From contig NC_059407.1 in NCBI RefSeq assembly GCF_905220565.1, positions 2,480,001-2,544,000 of the forward strand: a DNA stretch of 64,000 nt. The letters are read 5' to 3'. Positions 9,926 through 22,003 of the stretch are shown here, in pieces; the first letter of the stretch is position 1, and the number at the start of each line of letters is the position of its first letter. The notes under the pieces were generated by a model. It worked only from the letters and a program-made list of their open reading frames with translations. It made no database searches and had not been told where the DNA came from. The stretch is from Melitaea cinxia. Taxonomy: Eukaryota > Arthropoda > Insecta > Lepidoptera > Nymphalidae. The position numbers and the translations under genes are program-made.

Positions 9926-12757
9926 TGCTTAATGTTTGTATCAACTAAAAGATTTTAGTTAAGTTTATACCTAAAATCTTAACAAAATATTCTTACAAGA
10001 TGTTTCTTCAAATACCGTAGATACCGTAGCTTATAAAAATCTTATTAAAGAAAATTATATTGACATTTCAGCTCGCACTCAACGCCACATACATGCCATT
10101 TTATGCCCGGATGTAAAGCACCCTTAAGCCATAATAGAAAGGGTCCCATAGCGATGATAATACTCCTCAAACAACCCCATTAATTTTCCCCTAAAGTAAA
10201 AACTAATGTTCGTGATGTGGTTTCAGATGCCTTAGCACTATTTTCAATGGCAGAAAGTCAAGCAATGTTTGTCGTTCTGATCGTTCAGGTAACGTGTTAA
10301 CGGTTATTGTGCGTGCTAATAGGTCAATAGGGTCTCGATTAATTGATTTCTGAACTAGTTTTGGATATCCTTTGCTATACTATTTATACCCCAATGATAA
10401 AAATGAACTCTTATAAACAAAAGCCTGTCTGTTATAGATAATGTATGTATAAACTTGACCGATCTGATGACGATGATAGCAGTACCTGATTTCCGGGTCG
10501 GTTCTCAAGGGTTGTAGGTTGGATCCCTCCCTTGAGTGTTTTTGTAATACAATATCGTCTGTTACCTAAAACAAAGGTATTAAGTTGCCTTACCTTAGGA
10601 CCAAAAATCTGTGTTTTTGTTGAATTAAAGATGATAATATATATAACTATGCACAGCTTATTGATAAATAACAAAAATAAATTAAAATTTGCTCTAACTT
10701 ATTAAAAGATTTTACTTCATTAACAACTCAACTGTGAAGAACTGCTACTGTGTACAGCATCTTATCGTCAAACTAAAATCGGAAATTAGAGTTTTGTAAT
10801 AATATTTTGACATCACGATTTTGACATTTAAAACTCACGCACTTGAACTTGCTGATGTCAAATAATGGCGGCAAATCGAATTAGTGTCAAATGGGGTGCG
10901 AATAATGTAATTACACCACCTTAATTATTTAGTGACATTGAGATATTCGAGCATCACAATGAAATTGAGTAATAAATCTTGAGTGAAATTGTTTTTGGGT
11001 AATTTGCTGTAAAATATTTTGATGAATTTATTTGACATTGTTCCGTCGAGGAGTCTCGACTTGAAGAAATGTTATCATCATTGTGAAAGGGATAACGAGG
11101 ACGAATTCAAATCACGTAATAAAATACCGGTGGTTATTATGTTATTGAATTCCTGTCTAAAGGACTTCAACTGGTCGCTTTAAGTTCTTATCTAATCTAC
11201 CACGATTTAATTAGTAAAAGGACGTGACTAAGCTAAATTACAGCTATGACTTACTATTTTCTGAAAGTTAGACTAGAGCTAGTAGATTCTTTTTACGTGT
11301 TTATGTTAATTGAAGAAATATAATCAAATGCAAGCATAATTTTTTCGAGTTTATTGGAATTTACGTCTTAAGAAACGTAAGAATAGTAAGTAGCGATTTA
11401 TATTTTGATTTAAAGTTGTATTCTTTTAATTTATAATAATTATATTTAATTCATTATTAAGATAAGGTAATATTTATTATATTACTATTAATATTAAAAG
11501 CGCACACCAGTCGATTGTTGGATACACCCCCTTTTTTAATATCAATATTTTTTGTTTCGAAATTTAAAAAATGGCGATTTCGTATTGCTAGAGCCTCTCC
11601 TCTAAAATATAAAGTACCTACTTACAAAGGCAAGTACAGATACCGTCGCGTGCCAAAACGCGCTGAACCATCAAAGTATACAATGATATCATTATTAAAT
11701 TAAACAAATCTAACTTGAATTTAAATCAATTTACTTAGGGTTTTGAGTCATTTGCATACAATTTACTTTGTTTTAGTAAACGTTTAACTTGCAAGGTTAC
11801 TGTTACACATACTGTAATATTTATTCGTCGATTTCCGCCAGGGCTATTTAAATTTATTACGCCATTAAATTACCGTATTTTTTTCTTTTGTGATACTTTT
11901 AATAGTCTTAACCATTCTTGGAAATTTTCTATGACATTTGTTTTGATTGCTACGCTTTAATATAAACGAATGAATGATAAACTTCTTGTAGTTTTCTTCG
12001 TTGTAACTGTAGTAAGTCATAGCGTAAAATTGAAATTAGAAGGAATCTTATGTGTTCAGGCAGTAGTTAATGTAGGCTTTAAAAGCGCTTTTGCGTTAAG
12101 TATACATATAATAGTTCACTTGAAGTTACCAATTAATTCTTATGCAAATTCTGCTGCAAAGAACTAAAAATTTACTCTTTATTAACATGCCAGTACAAGA
12201 TTTACTTGTAATAACTAAAGCTGTATGCTCTGCATGTAAACCAGCGTCAATAGTCACACACACATACACATCTTCATCATAATTAAATATTAAACAATTC
12301 TATGTCAAAGTTGCGGTTGCTATTTTTATCTTAATCGCTGGAAATAAAATCAATTACAAAGAAATCTGTACGTTGGTATACACGTAATGGAATTGCACAC
12401 ACAGACATGTTAGCTAGGAGTTCGCGCTTTGCGCATTTATGATAAGGGCTAATTTGCTACGCGGCGTTAAAAGCCAGCATTGTATTGTAATGAAATTCAA
12501 GAAACAATTTATCTTCGCTCTCGATGTCGGCTAATAATTTATTTGATTTAAATCTTTAAACTTCTGCCTCAACTTCGCCGGTTTAGAATTAATATAAATT
12601 CTAAAATTTTCCATTTTCTTATAACTTCAATCTGATAAGTGGCTCTAGTGATCCTCACGAAATAATTGTTTTAAAATCAACCGGTGAAACTTTTGAATTA
12701 GTAACTAAAACGTCGGGTAATAAGAAAAGTGTATCGATTTTAATAGAAGTGGAAAAA
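9926..12757. other. Long AT-rich stretch, no gene seen
   Basis: About 2.8 kb without an identifiable exon. GC-richer patches near 10060-10180 and 10810-10950 could be conserved non-coding elements. Near 10475-10530 the phrase GGGTTGTAGGTTGGATCCC faintly resembles a pol III B box. A 62-codon plus-strand frame at 11515-11703, rich in K and R, has no recognisable domain and most likely arises by chance. Confidence 0.35.
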
Positions 12758-12950
12758 TTGTGAAAAAGACGTGTCCTTGAGTGGAGACCGCGTCTTAGCA
12801 AATACATTTTGGGACGTCCTCCGGCCCGCTGGACCGACGATCTTACGTAAGATTGCCAGTGTAGGCTGGATGAGGATTGCGAAAAACCGGGATGTCTGGC
12901 GATCTTGGGGAGGCCTATGTCCAGCAGTGGATTGCAATAGGTTGAACTTA
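12758..12950 (+). pseudogene. Non-LTR retrotransposon ORF2 C-terminal remnant
   Basis: The plus strand encodes RRVLEWRPRL, then GRPPARWTDDL, then after a frame change RKIASVGWMRIAKNRDVW, then after another frame change EAYVQQWIAIG and a stop. This is the complete C-terminal signature of an APE-type LINE ORF2 protein, interrupted by at least two small indels. The 5' part is missing. A minus-strand 65-codon frame over the same bases is a shadow. It is the best-preserved of the three fragments of this family here (7.0, 12.8, 18.8 kb). Confidence 0.85.
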
Positions 12951-14300
12951 ACGGAAAACTGAACTAATTTATTTTTAGCGAAGCATCAATTTTACCAATC
13001 TGTTTTCGCAGCCGCAGACCTAACATCTAGTTCTGCTAAGATATTAAATACATAATATGATTTTAAATTAATATTTCTCTTAGCAAAAACTATCATTGTG
13101 ATTAATTTTAGGTTTGAACATGGCTGAGGTTGACATATGTAGGTATTCATAATGAATAGAAGTCATAAATAAAATAATAATAAAAAAAAATCTTAAAAAG
13201 CGTTATGAAATATTTGATTTACGCGGAAGTAATAAATGCCTAATATCGATCGTATCCACAAATATTAAAAAGTAAAGTCTAAACATTTATGTTATCAAAG
13301 TTAATCGGACACGCACTTATGCGTTACTCACTACTGACTTACTTTCGTTTTCATTGTTTTGTTTTCATTGTTAGTTTTTTTATTTTGTGAAACTTACGTT
13401 ACAATTCGTTTTTATACTATGAGTATATGATTCTAGATTCTTTCAAATTACTGAGTTCTCGTTAAAAAAAATAGGAGTTATATTATTACAGTTAACATAT
13501 GTTTATTTCGTTAAATGGGACGAAATTAACTGTACATATTGCTTGTAAAGGTATGCAAAGTGAAAACATTTTTGGACGTGATTTAAAAGCCAAATGTAAA
13601 CAAGTTACAAGCCACCCCACGTTAAACGTGCCGTAACGGGTATGTGCCAAGTTCAAACATCCTGTAACGTGCCCTAGGAGCGAACAGAGAGATAAGCGAC
13701 GGGGCTATTGTCAAAAATTCTACGACCATTTCGCGCACATTCTCGCCTCGTGACCGTTTGATCTCTTCCTCCCTTTTTTAAACTTTTATTGTTATGCATC
13801 AAGTGCTTTGCTTTTTAATTAAAATTGTTTTTCTCGCTCTTATCTTTAATTTCAACAACCATTAATTCTTGTTCTTAGAAATTTGTGTGATTATTTAGAA
13901 AAATACTTTAGTAACTTTAAATTAGCTTGGAAACTGTTAATTTTTTGAGTGGTTAAGTGAAATATAAATTTTCGTTTTAATCTTTAATTTTGAACATCAT
14001 TTTGTAGATAAAAGATATACGATATACAGACCGCTATTGTTTATATTTTTCGCTGAAAAGCTATTAAAATCGTAAATATTTTTTGCGACTTTAAGCATAT
14101 ATTTTTATCGCTAGAATCTAGAAGAAACAAACGGCGATTTTTACCCACAATTTTTTTTATTACAATATGTTCTAAAAATAGGTACTTGAAATTTTATAAA
14201 TGAATATTTTTGCAATGATTACATCACACGAGTTTTTCATCTATTTTAAAGTACTGTTTTATTAAAATGTGTTATTAAAATCGCTGCCCTAATTTAGCTA
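12951..14300. other. AT-rich stretch with a GC-richer island
   Basis: No gene. A GC-richer, non-repetitive island at about 13605-13770 contains related phrases (AACGTGCCGTAACGG and GTAACGTGCCC), an imperfect internal repeat that could be regulatory. The rest is featureless. Confidence 0.35.
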
Positions 14301-14301
14301 G

Positions 14302-14511
14302 TTACTTAAAAGTATGTAGCATCTGTGTGGTAATATAAAAATATAGCGTATACGGAAATTGCGAAGTACGGTCGCCGGTTGAATCCAAATGTTCCCATGT
14401 TGCTTCGGGGCCACTGATTAAAATGTCGACGGTGCCTGACATTAGCTTTTCTTCGAATACCTTATATGGCACATTCTGATCTTCAATCGTACTAACATAA
14501 TTCAATGGCAT
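14302..14511 (-). pseudogene. Coding-like minus-strand frame, possible receptor fragment
   Basis: A 69-codon frame contains EEKLMSGTVDILISGPEATW followed by TSQFPYTLYFYITT. The order 'GxVDI...FPYT' is reminiscent of the first ligand-binding half of insect ionotropic (glutamate-like) receptors. This is a resemblance only: the pore and second lobe are not seen downstream and the match is short. The frame stays open upstream for about 13 codons past the first ATG before a stop. It could be a decayed receptor exon, a transposon piece or chance. Confidence 0.2.
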
Positions 14512-14904
14512 ACTTACATTATATCTTCTATAATATAAATAGTTCCTTCATACCATTATTGGTCATTGCTTCTTTATTGTCAATATAATTCTGATAACTT
14601 TTTCTTCGTCAATGCTGCCTTCAGCTTACACTTATGAAGCAAACTGACAAGACTGGTAAAGCCTAATTAACTACAGCGTTTTGCTTAAAACTGAATCTTT
14701 ATAACTAGTGTAAAAGTGTAACACTTATATAAATTAATTTTTGCAGCTTTTGTCAGTTGGCACAAAAGACCAATGTTTTACTGTTCTTCTCGTTAGTTAA
14801 AAATATGCAATTATTTTTCAGTCTTTTTGAATTTCAATTGATTTCCATGGATAACTAAACATATATTTTTATTATATGGTGTCAACGAATCTAAAAAATT
14901 GCAT

Positions 14905-15165
14905 TTAATTTATCTCACTTTGTAGGTAATAATATTTTAATTGAAGCCAAAATGGATAAGATCTATTCATTAAAGCCTTAATATTCGATTTGTTGCGTGA
15001 TCGAACTGTTTCAATGCTTTCGAAGACGTCTGTGTATAGCTTCGTGTCAATGCTACGTAGTGTCGTGAACACGGCACTGGTTGATGGAAGACGCGGTACA
15101 GCATAATGCTGATTCCTAGAATTACTCTCATCCATTTGGCAATAGTCACGCGTCGTTTTACACCA
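14905..15165 (-). other. Coding-like minus-strand frame, unidentified
   Basis: A 76-codon frame from an ATG, open for about 15 codons further upstream (including WCKTTRDYCQ). The codon composition is less AT-driven than the surroundings. I recognise no domain. It lies upstream, in the minus-strand sense, of the 14.3 kb frame, so the two could be pieces of one decayed gene, but nothing proves this. Confidence 0.15.
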
Positions 15166-16151
15166 TACTGTTACATGGTTTTACTCGAATCATATTTATT
15201 ACTTATCAATTTGTAACTAATAAATCTACATATGTGTGTGTTTTTATTTTAAATTCTACCAGTATTTCTCCAGATAAAATTTAGGTATATATACATATTA
15301 AATTTGTAATTTAAAGATAGAAAAATTCTTGTTTTAATTATTTTATCGGAGGCTCATCTAATTACTTGTGTTTTTTTCTGTATTAGCAATGAATGATAAT
15401 GTTGTACGATTTTTTTTAATACATAATAAACATACGCAATTAAGAATTAGACTAATTCTTTTAGTGAAAATGCTAATTAGCGCAATTTAAGTTTTTGCTA
15501 ATACAATTTTATTCGCTCTGCTGCGTTTCGATATGAAGCTATCAAAAAATATATTCAAAAAATGTAAAATAAAACCGAATCGATTTGAATGCGAATGAAT
15601 AATTGTGTACAGACAGACGTTAGTAATGATAATCTAGCTAGTAGTAATGTGGCTAGATTCATTTGAAATAGCCAGGTGAATGATCTGCATGAGTTGAAGG
15701 CCAAACATTTTTAGTGGTCGGTTTTTATTTATTAGTGCCTACTTTTTATACGTGCAGTGAGCACCTTAAGATGTTCCGTAAGCGGATCTTTGTCTATTTA
15801 GCATAAAGTTTATTATAAGTTTTAAATATTGAGTCTATGTGGATCACCGTAAATCGGGTACTCGACCTGGTGAAAAAATGTAGCGGCTAGCTGCGGTCTC
15901 TTAAATACTTTAGATACTATTAAGATTGAAATCTGTGTAAACAAAAGATTTAACAACTGCCGACTCATACTTGAAATTAAGTGAGGTTAACTTTAATACG
16001 ATTGCCTATGGTTGCATAGCCTTCACTAATGGATCCGTCTAGCCAAAATTGGAGGCCTCGCTTCAAAGAATTTTTAAATTTGTCTTTCAAGCGTGGAGTG
16101 TTCAGAACTTGTGTTTACGAAGTATTTAAATGGTATTGACATTTGAATGTG
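15166..16151. other. AT-rich sequence, no gene seen
   Basis: No recognised feature up to the flank of the family B element. Confidence 0.4.
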
Positions 16152-16478
16152 CTATGTGGTCACGGCAGTAAGAATATCGCCACCCCCTCTCTTCCCGTGG
16201 GTGTCGTAAGAGGCGACTAAGGGACTAACAATTTTATTACCACCTTGGAACTAAAAAAGCCGACTGATGGCGGGATAACCATCCAACTGCTGGCCTTAAA
16301 ATACACAAGCCGAAGAGCAGCGGTGCGACAAAGCCAGCCCTGTGGTCACCAACCCGCCTGCCCAGCCTTGTGACTATGGGCCAAAAACACGAGTTACCGC
16401 CATTTTTGGCGCGAACTTGTAGAGGCCTATGTCCAGCAGTGGACTGCGATAAGCCGATGTCTGTGTGTGTGTATGGGT
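16152..16478 (+). mobile_element. Family B short retroelement, full-length
   Basis: Starts CTATGTGGTCACGGC, the same 5' point as the other four copies. It carries CTTCCCGTGGGTGTCGTAAG, then CTTGGAACT and GCCGACTGATGGCGG, and ends AGGCCTATGTCCAGCAGTGG and a TG-rich tail. TGACATTTG occurs on both sides (16137-16145 and 16478-16486), although the left copy is 6 bp away from the element start. A 92-codon minus-strand frame here is a shadow. Confidence 0.8.
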
Positions 16479-16486
16479 GACATTTG

Positions 16487-18820
16487 TCAATTAATAATTT
16501 TGTTACATCGTTCAATGAACTTTTTTTTTTTTGGTAAAATCATAGATGGTTTTCATTAACAATCGTTAGGACGTCAATTACTTTTATAGCGTCTTGTCGT
16601 CTTAAATATTCACTGTCCGTTTATCTCTTCCTTAAATCAGACGTCTAGTCAATGAAATGTGATGAATGAATTTAAATTTTGCTTAGTATGCGACGCGTCT
16701 AACGATGAGCCGTTTTCATTAAAAATTGACGCAGTCCTACACGCCGAATCCCAATTGTCAACGTTTACCTGTAAATTTCACATGTTAAGTTTGACTGTTC
16801 CTCCTTAGAATATTAACGGGTGACCAGTCTACTTAAAACACTTTCAGATAGTCTAGAAGATTCTTAAGAGATATCTTGAATGTGTATCAAATCTTCAAAA
16901 TATGATTATGTCGAATCACGCGTCGTCAAACACATTAATGGTTTAATGATTCATTTAAAAAGAACTAGTCATGCTATTTGGCCAGGTGCTGAGATTGTTC
17001 AAATTAAAACGAATGCCAATCCGAGCGTGGGGTCAAAATCCTGTACATATGGTAACATAGTCATCGTTAGAACTTAGTACGTCGAGATAAAGTTCAATTT
17101 CACCCGGAAATCCTGCCCGTTTGCCCACAGTACTGCAGGTTAGATTTGTGGAAAATCTGATCGTAAAAGGCGTCCGATGATCACGATTGGTGTCTTGTGA
17201 ATTAGGCTTGATTGCAACTTAACAGGCGTACCGATTAATATGGTTTTGGCGAACGCCATTTATAGGGCTCTTTAGTTATGACTCCTTTGGCACGTATCTA
17301 AATTGCTTGTTTAGTGTTGTTAGTTGTCACTAAACATTTGTAATTATGCCATTGTACTGTACATGCTGCTTTGATGAAATTGTGAGATTGTTTTGGTGGA
17401 AATGAAGATATTCATATGCTTAAATAGTTTAGCTTTATGAGATATAGATACAGAATTAAAATTTATTAGTCAAACAAAAACAATAGTCTACAACAAAATT
17501 CTTCTACTAATATCAATTTTGATTAGAACGAATTTATGTTTTGGTCATGATAAAAAAAAACTTTATAATTATTTATATAATTAAATTAGTCTATGCATAT
17601 TCAAAACCATATGTTTTCTTCCAAGAAATTTACGACGAATAATCCAGAAACTCGCAAAAAAGATCGTACTCACAACTACGTTCATACATACATATACAGC
17701 GTATAATCGCTTGTAACCGCAGAACAATCAAATTGGATTTTCATTACCATAACCGCTACTTAAGACAAGAAGCCTTACTCTAACACGGGAATTACTTAGC
17801 GCGTTGCTTGTACTAGTTATACCGTCTTCTATGATTTCAGTGGAGAAAATATTTTAATGTTGTTTTTGAAATATTTAAGCGAGATTGTTAAATTTATGCA
17901 GCGTTAAATGATGTTATTGCACACAATGTGTTGATAGTTACAAAAAGACAAAAATGCCGTAGAAAATAAGTACATATATCATGAACTTGCTTTTGTTAGG
18001 AAGTTTTTGGCACAAAATTTGACTTATTCAATTTTTCGTTCCTGCATTTTATTAGTAAATATGTATATGGACATCAAGAATTCTCTATAATTCTTACTTG
18101 AAATAAGTTAATGTCCGCAATATGGAGTTTTTATGTCGATTTTAATTAATATTTTTTTTATAAATCTCTAAAGTTTATTTGGGGACTTGTTATATCGTAA
18201 TATTTAATAAACCGTATTTTTTTTTCTTCAAATAAGACAAAGAAATTCTTACTACACTATATTAGTACATAGTAATTATATATGTAGGTGCATATTTTGA
18301 TAAGTTTTGAAAAATACTGACTACATTCACACACACAAACACACCTAGCTTAATTTTTTATTAAGTTTTAATATGAGATGAAATGCTGATTTAAAACTTT
18401 GTACTAGATTAGATTTGATCCCACGATCTCAATTAAAAATGTGTTTAATCTGTCTTCTATAAAATATAAAGGTAGATAGACTGTATTAGAACCGGAACAA
18501 GGTAATAATGGTTATAAACACACATAACAAATAACTGGGCCACTGAAATCAAAAGTGGTTTCAGTAGACACTCCGGTTCCTATTAGTATTCATATAGTTG
18601 GAAATATTTAGAAATTATGAGATAGTTGACCACTTATATGATCGTGACATTTGAGGTTTTTATAATATTAAATAGATGTAAAAAGATAAGTCGATAATAT
18701 ATCAAATGATAGTGCGCACGTGTAGTCGTAAGGCGGTGGACACATTTTTTTTTTTTTTTGAAGAATTTAATGTAATTACTAAAGTTCATATTTTTAATAT
18801 GTCGTAAGATTATGTTGTAC
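16487..18820. other. Long AT-rich stretch, no gene seen
   Basis: About 2.3 kb without recognised exon or repeat. A 65-codon plus-strand frame at 16880-17077 has no domain. A moderately GC-richer segment at about 17090-17280 could be a conserved non-coding element. Confidence 0.35.
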
Positions 18821-18824
18821 TAGC

Positions 18825-19290
18825 TTGGGATTTGGTTGGGATGGGCGCCGTTTGGCAGATTTCTTCGAGTCTTCACTTCGAAGATTATGCAATGCTTGAA
18901 GACAAAAGTCTTCGAGCAATTCGTCCTGCCTGTTTTAACACACGGTGCCACAAGCTTAAAGTCGCTCAAAGTGTAATGGAACGGGCTATGATTGGGATAT
19001 CTCTCAAAGATAAGATCAAAAATGAGACTATTCGTGAGAAAGAGCAAGTAACCGATTTAGACTGTGGAATAAGCAAGTTGAAGTGTCAGTGGCCTGATCA
19101 TCTGTTTCGCAGGACCGTTGACCGCTAGAGCAGACGTGTCCTAGAGTAGAGACCGCATTTTGGCCAACGCAGTCTGGGATGCCCTCCAGAAAACCGGGAT
19201 GTTTTGTGCGAACTTGGGGATTGTGGAATATCCTCCATAGTCCTTCCTATGTCTGGCCTATGAGAGCCAGTGGATTGCGATAGACTGATG
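18825..19290 (+). pseudogene. Non-LTR retrotransposon ORF2 C-terminal pseudogene
   Basis: The plus-strand frame gives HKLKVAQSVMERAMIGISLK, then DKIKNETIREKEQVTD, then ISKLKCQWPDHLFRRTVDR. This is the conserved C-terminal region of lepidopteran APE-type LINE ORF2 proteins. TAG follows where the family normally has tryptophan, then RRVLE and a second TAG again in place of tryptophan. The GRPPxRW segment is shortened by an internal deletion and frame breaks. The tail ends QWIAID and a stop. It is clearly dead. The reverse transcriptase core is absent, so the element is 5'-truncated. Confidence 0.8.
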
Positions 19291-19297
19291 TAGTAGT

Positions 19298-19515
19298 GGT
19301 AGCCTCGCGGTTTCACTTGTGCAATTTCCAATTCCTTGGGAATGTCAGGATAAGAAGGACAATCACGATCATGAATCAGTCCATAACATCCCACCGCTTC
19401 TTCCTCAATGAGATAAAATGGAGCCTATATTTTATTCTGTTATCTACGTACCAAGTTTTATTACAATCAATCCTTCCATCATCACAAACTTTTTTTTTAT
19501 AACATTAGCAAACTA
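19298..19515 (+). repeat. Decayed interspersed repeat (GCGGTTTCAC type)
   Basis: Reads CCTCGCGGTTTCACTTGTGC, later CCAAGTTTTATTACAATCA, and ends near ATAACATTAGCAAACTATAC. The phrases recur at 22.77 kb in the same order. It directly follows the LINE pseudogene. This type is widespread in Lepidoptera; I cannot assign its class. Confidence 0.55.
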
Positions 19516-19576
19516 TACCCGCAGTTAATAACAGAAGCGAAGTCACTTGATGAGCAATATCCCACTAATAGTAATC

Positions 19577-20010
19577 AAATGTTATACAATGTTATCTAAT
19601 GTCGATTTACCTTAACTGCGATGATGTACCATAAGCTCTCATAATACAGAAATTATAGGATATATTTTATTAGATTAAGTTCCATACACCATAATGACTT
19701 AAGGACTCCGTTTAGATCGTAAATGCTATACAATGTTACATAATGTTAAATCGAGTTAAGGTAAATGCGGTGTAGTGGACCATAAGATCCTATAAGATTG
19801 AAAGTATCGAACATCTTTTATTATAGATTGGTATTGTAATCTTTTATAAACATACCATAGGAGTATCGTTTAGGTAGTCGTAAACGCTATAGATATGCTA
19901 TAATACATAGTGTTGTTTGAAATGAGGTAGCTTCGGTATTGTGCATCATATGACTTTCTAGCTTGTAAAAGTTATTGGTCTGTGTGACTTTGTATAGTAA
20001 TGTTTCATTA
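19577..20010 (+). repeat. Degenerate tandem repeat, about 145-160 bp unit
   Basis: Three diverged units begin near 19577 (AAATGTTATACAATGTTA), 19721 (AAATGCTATACAATGTTA) and 19882 (AAACGCTATAGATATG). The first two junctions share a preceding phrase close to GTTTAGATCGT or GTTTAGGTAGTCGT. Units also share ACCATAAG or CATACCATAG. No coding potential. It may be an old satellite-like or minisatellite array. Confidence 0.5.
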
Positions 20011-20084
20011 TTTATTTATAATTGTAGAAATTAAGAAGACCGTGTAAGATAACTGTTGTTGTAGAGTATCAAGGTAATACCGGA

Positions 20085-20297
20085 ACACAGTCAAAAACGA
20101 GTGCGCTTTAGAACATACGACTGAAATACGACCTAGGATAAGTGACTCCTTCTCTTTTTATCTTCACTGGCCTATATCTTTCTCTCAACTTCCGTTCGCC
20201 CCGTCCAATCACACTTTTCGTAACGCTCTCGTCATGCATTCACCAGCTTACTCCCCAAGTCAAGCGTGCGTAAAGAAGTTTTACTTCAAAAACGAAT
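20085..20297 (+). mobile_element. Family E MITE-like element
   Basis: Carries AAAACGAGTGCGCTTTAGA near the left end, CTTCCGTTCGCC in the middle, and ACTCCCCAAGTCAAGCGTGC then GTAAAGAAGTTTTACTTCAA at the right. The same order recurs at 32.6 and 60.9 kb. The right end and, in the 60.9 kb copy, the left end share a GAAGTAAAACTTC-like inverted sequence. Non-coding. Confidence 0.65.
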
Positions 20298-21240
20298 ATG
20301 TAAATTTCAAGCGTTTAAGTCGTGAGCGCTAATGGCATAAAAAACGTCTACTTAAAGCTATGTATGTATTCCATCACTAAGGTCAGCGAGTTCAACAAAA
20401 AAAATATATTGAAAAGCAACAAATAAGATGTGTTCATACGGTCAATAGATTCTAACAAGGTGTTTCTAGATTGTTGACCGCTCTGTGATTATAATGTAAT
20501 GGTTCAGCTTTGTAATGGTAAAGACGTGTTTACATTAGCGTAATTGATATACTGTGGATTCGAATGTGTAGGGACTTTGTAATTATTCGTTGGGAATATT
20601 TGTTTGTTATTGTAGAATTCATAAGTTTTGGTTTTTGATATATTATTAAAATTAGTTGTGTAATTCGTTTAGTTGTGTATTTGTATTTTGAAGGTGAACA
20701 GTTTGTTTGGTTATGCATTTTTATATGAAGTTTATTTAAAGCTAATAAGATTAAAACAGTCGATGATGATATTTTGTTTTCTTTTAATATTTATTAAAAG
20801 AAAATAATGCCGAAAAATATTTATAAGTTACAATATTTTTCCCTCAATATTTAAGATACTGTGTTGTAAGCCTTATAGTGAAATGCCAGTGTAGATTCAA
20901 CGGTAGTTTGAGGTTAGCTAAATCAATGAGTTCTCATCTCAGAGCGAGCCGGTATAATAGCAATTATGATTTAACCGACAAGCTTTTAAAGTAATTAAAG
21001 AAGCGAAAGAGCTCTTTAAAGGAATTCAGACACTGATCCGTACGATGATAGCAGTAAAAGTCAAACTGCATTTTGCATTCACACCGAACTCTGTAAGCCG
21101 TGAGACTGAATGAGAAAAATTTCAATATATAACTTTATCCGCAACATAACGGACCCGAGCGTAATATTAGATTTTATAATATAATGTACTTCCAACGGTT
21201 CTTATACGGTTTTAATTAATTGACAATAAATTGCTGTTAG
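20298..21240. other. AT-rich sequence, no gene seen
   Basis: No recognised feature. Confidence 0.4.
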
Positions 21241-21241
21241 T

Positions 21242-21614
21242 TTATTTACGACTTACTTTATAAAATTGCTTGATAATATTCCTTCCACGACGCTGTAAAC
21301 CATGTTGCGTTATTTTAACACATCCTTTGAGACAGGAGCTTCGTAATGCAAATTCAAGATTTAGGGTCGTAGCACTCGGACATTGTGAGGTGAAGGGCAG
21401 CGTGTACGTTGGCTGAATGAGGGAGCGATCGGTTTCCTGTCGCTCCGAATTGAGCAACATCCGTCGAATGATGTCATTTGATGTAATAAATACTTCAGAC
21501 TCTTGGCCATTGTGTCAGCTGCCTGAGGACATCGCGAGATTGGTGGCATGGAAAATTTTGCATGTAAATGTAAGTAGAGGATTCCAGAAGATGCAACGTG
21601 TAAATTTTAGCTAA
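21242..21614 (-). other. Coding-like patch, unidentified
   Basis: A GC-richer patch with overlapping open frames on both strands. The longer minus-strand frame (72 codons from ATG) stays open further upstream and includes NSERQETDRSLIQPTYTLPF and later LKGCVKITQHGLQRRGRN. I recognise no domain. It could be a piece of a transposon protein or chance. No second copy is visible in the window. Confidence 0.15.
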
Positions 21615-21826
21615 TGATTCTGCGTCTAATGAAGCAAGAGTGATTATGAAATTAGTGTTGATTTAGTTTCGTAATTATCAAACAAATTATTTTGAGTAAA
21701 TTTACTTGAGTTTCAAGGTATTTATGATTTGTCAAACTTCAAAGAATAATTATTAAATAAGTAAATAATTTGTCAAAATGTTACATAGATCAGTTCTGTT
21801 TTCCTTATTTCAACCTGGGTGGGACC

Positions 21827-21988
21827 TTTTTTTTTACGTGGGGAAAATCCTTTGTGGATACCCTCCGGCGCGGGGGCACGAGAGGGTTATGTCAGACTCC
21901 TACTGACTAAAAAGACGTGTGAGCAGTCGTCTGCCTGGGTGGGAGGAGATGGGGTCGCGCTATTATAGCATTCGCCACCTCGCCCCGG
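21827..21988 (-). mobile_element. Family C element with target-site duplication
   Basis: Begins with a T-run then ACGTGGGGAAAATCC and ends CGCCACCTCGCCCCGG. It is flanked by AACCTGGGTGGGACC (21812-21826) and AACCTGGGTAGGACC (21989-22003), a 15-bp direct repeat with one difference. This defines the insertion and both edges precisely. The T-run at the left suggests minus orientation with an A-tail. The body is GC-rich and non-coding. It is related to the 0.3 and 39.8 kb copies mainly at the T-run end. Confidence 0.75.
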
Positions 21989-22003
21989 AACCTGGGTAGG
22001 ACC

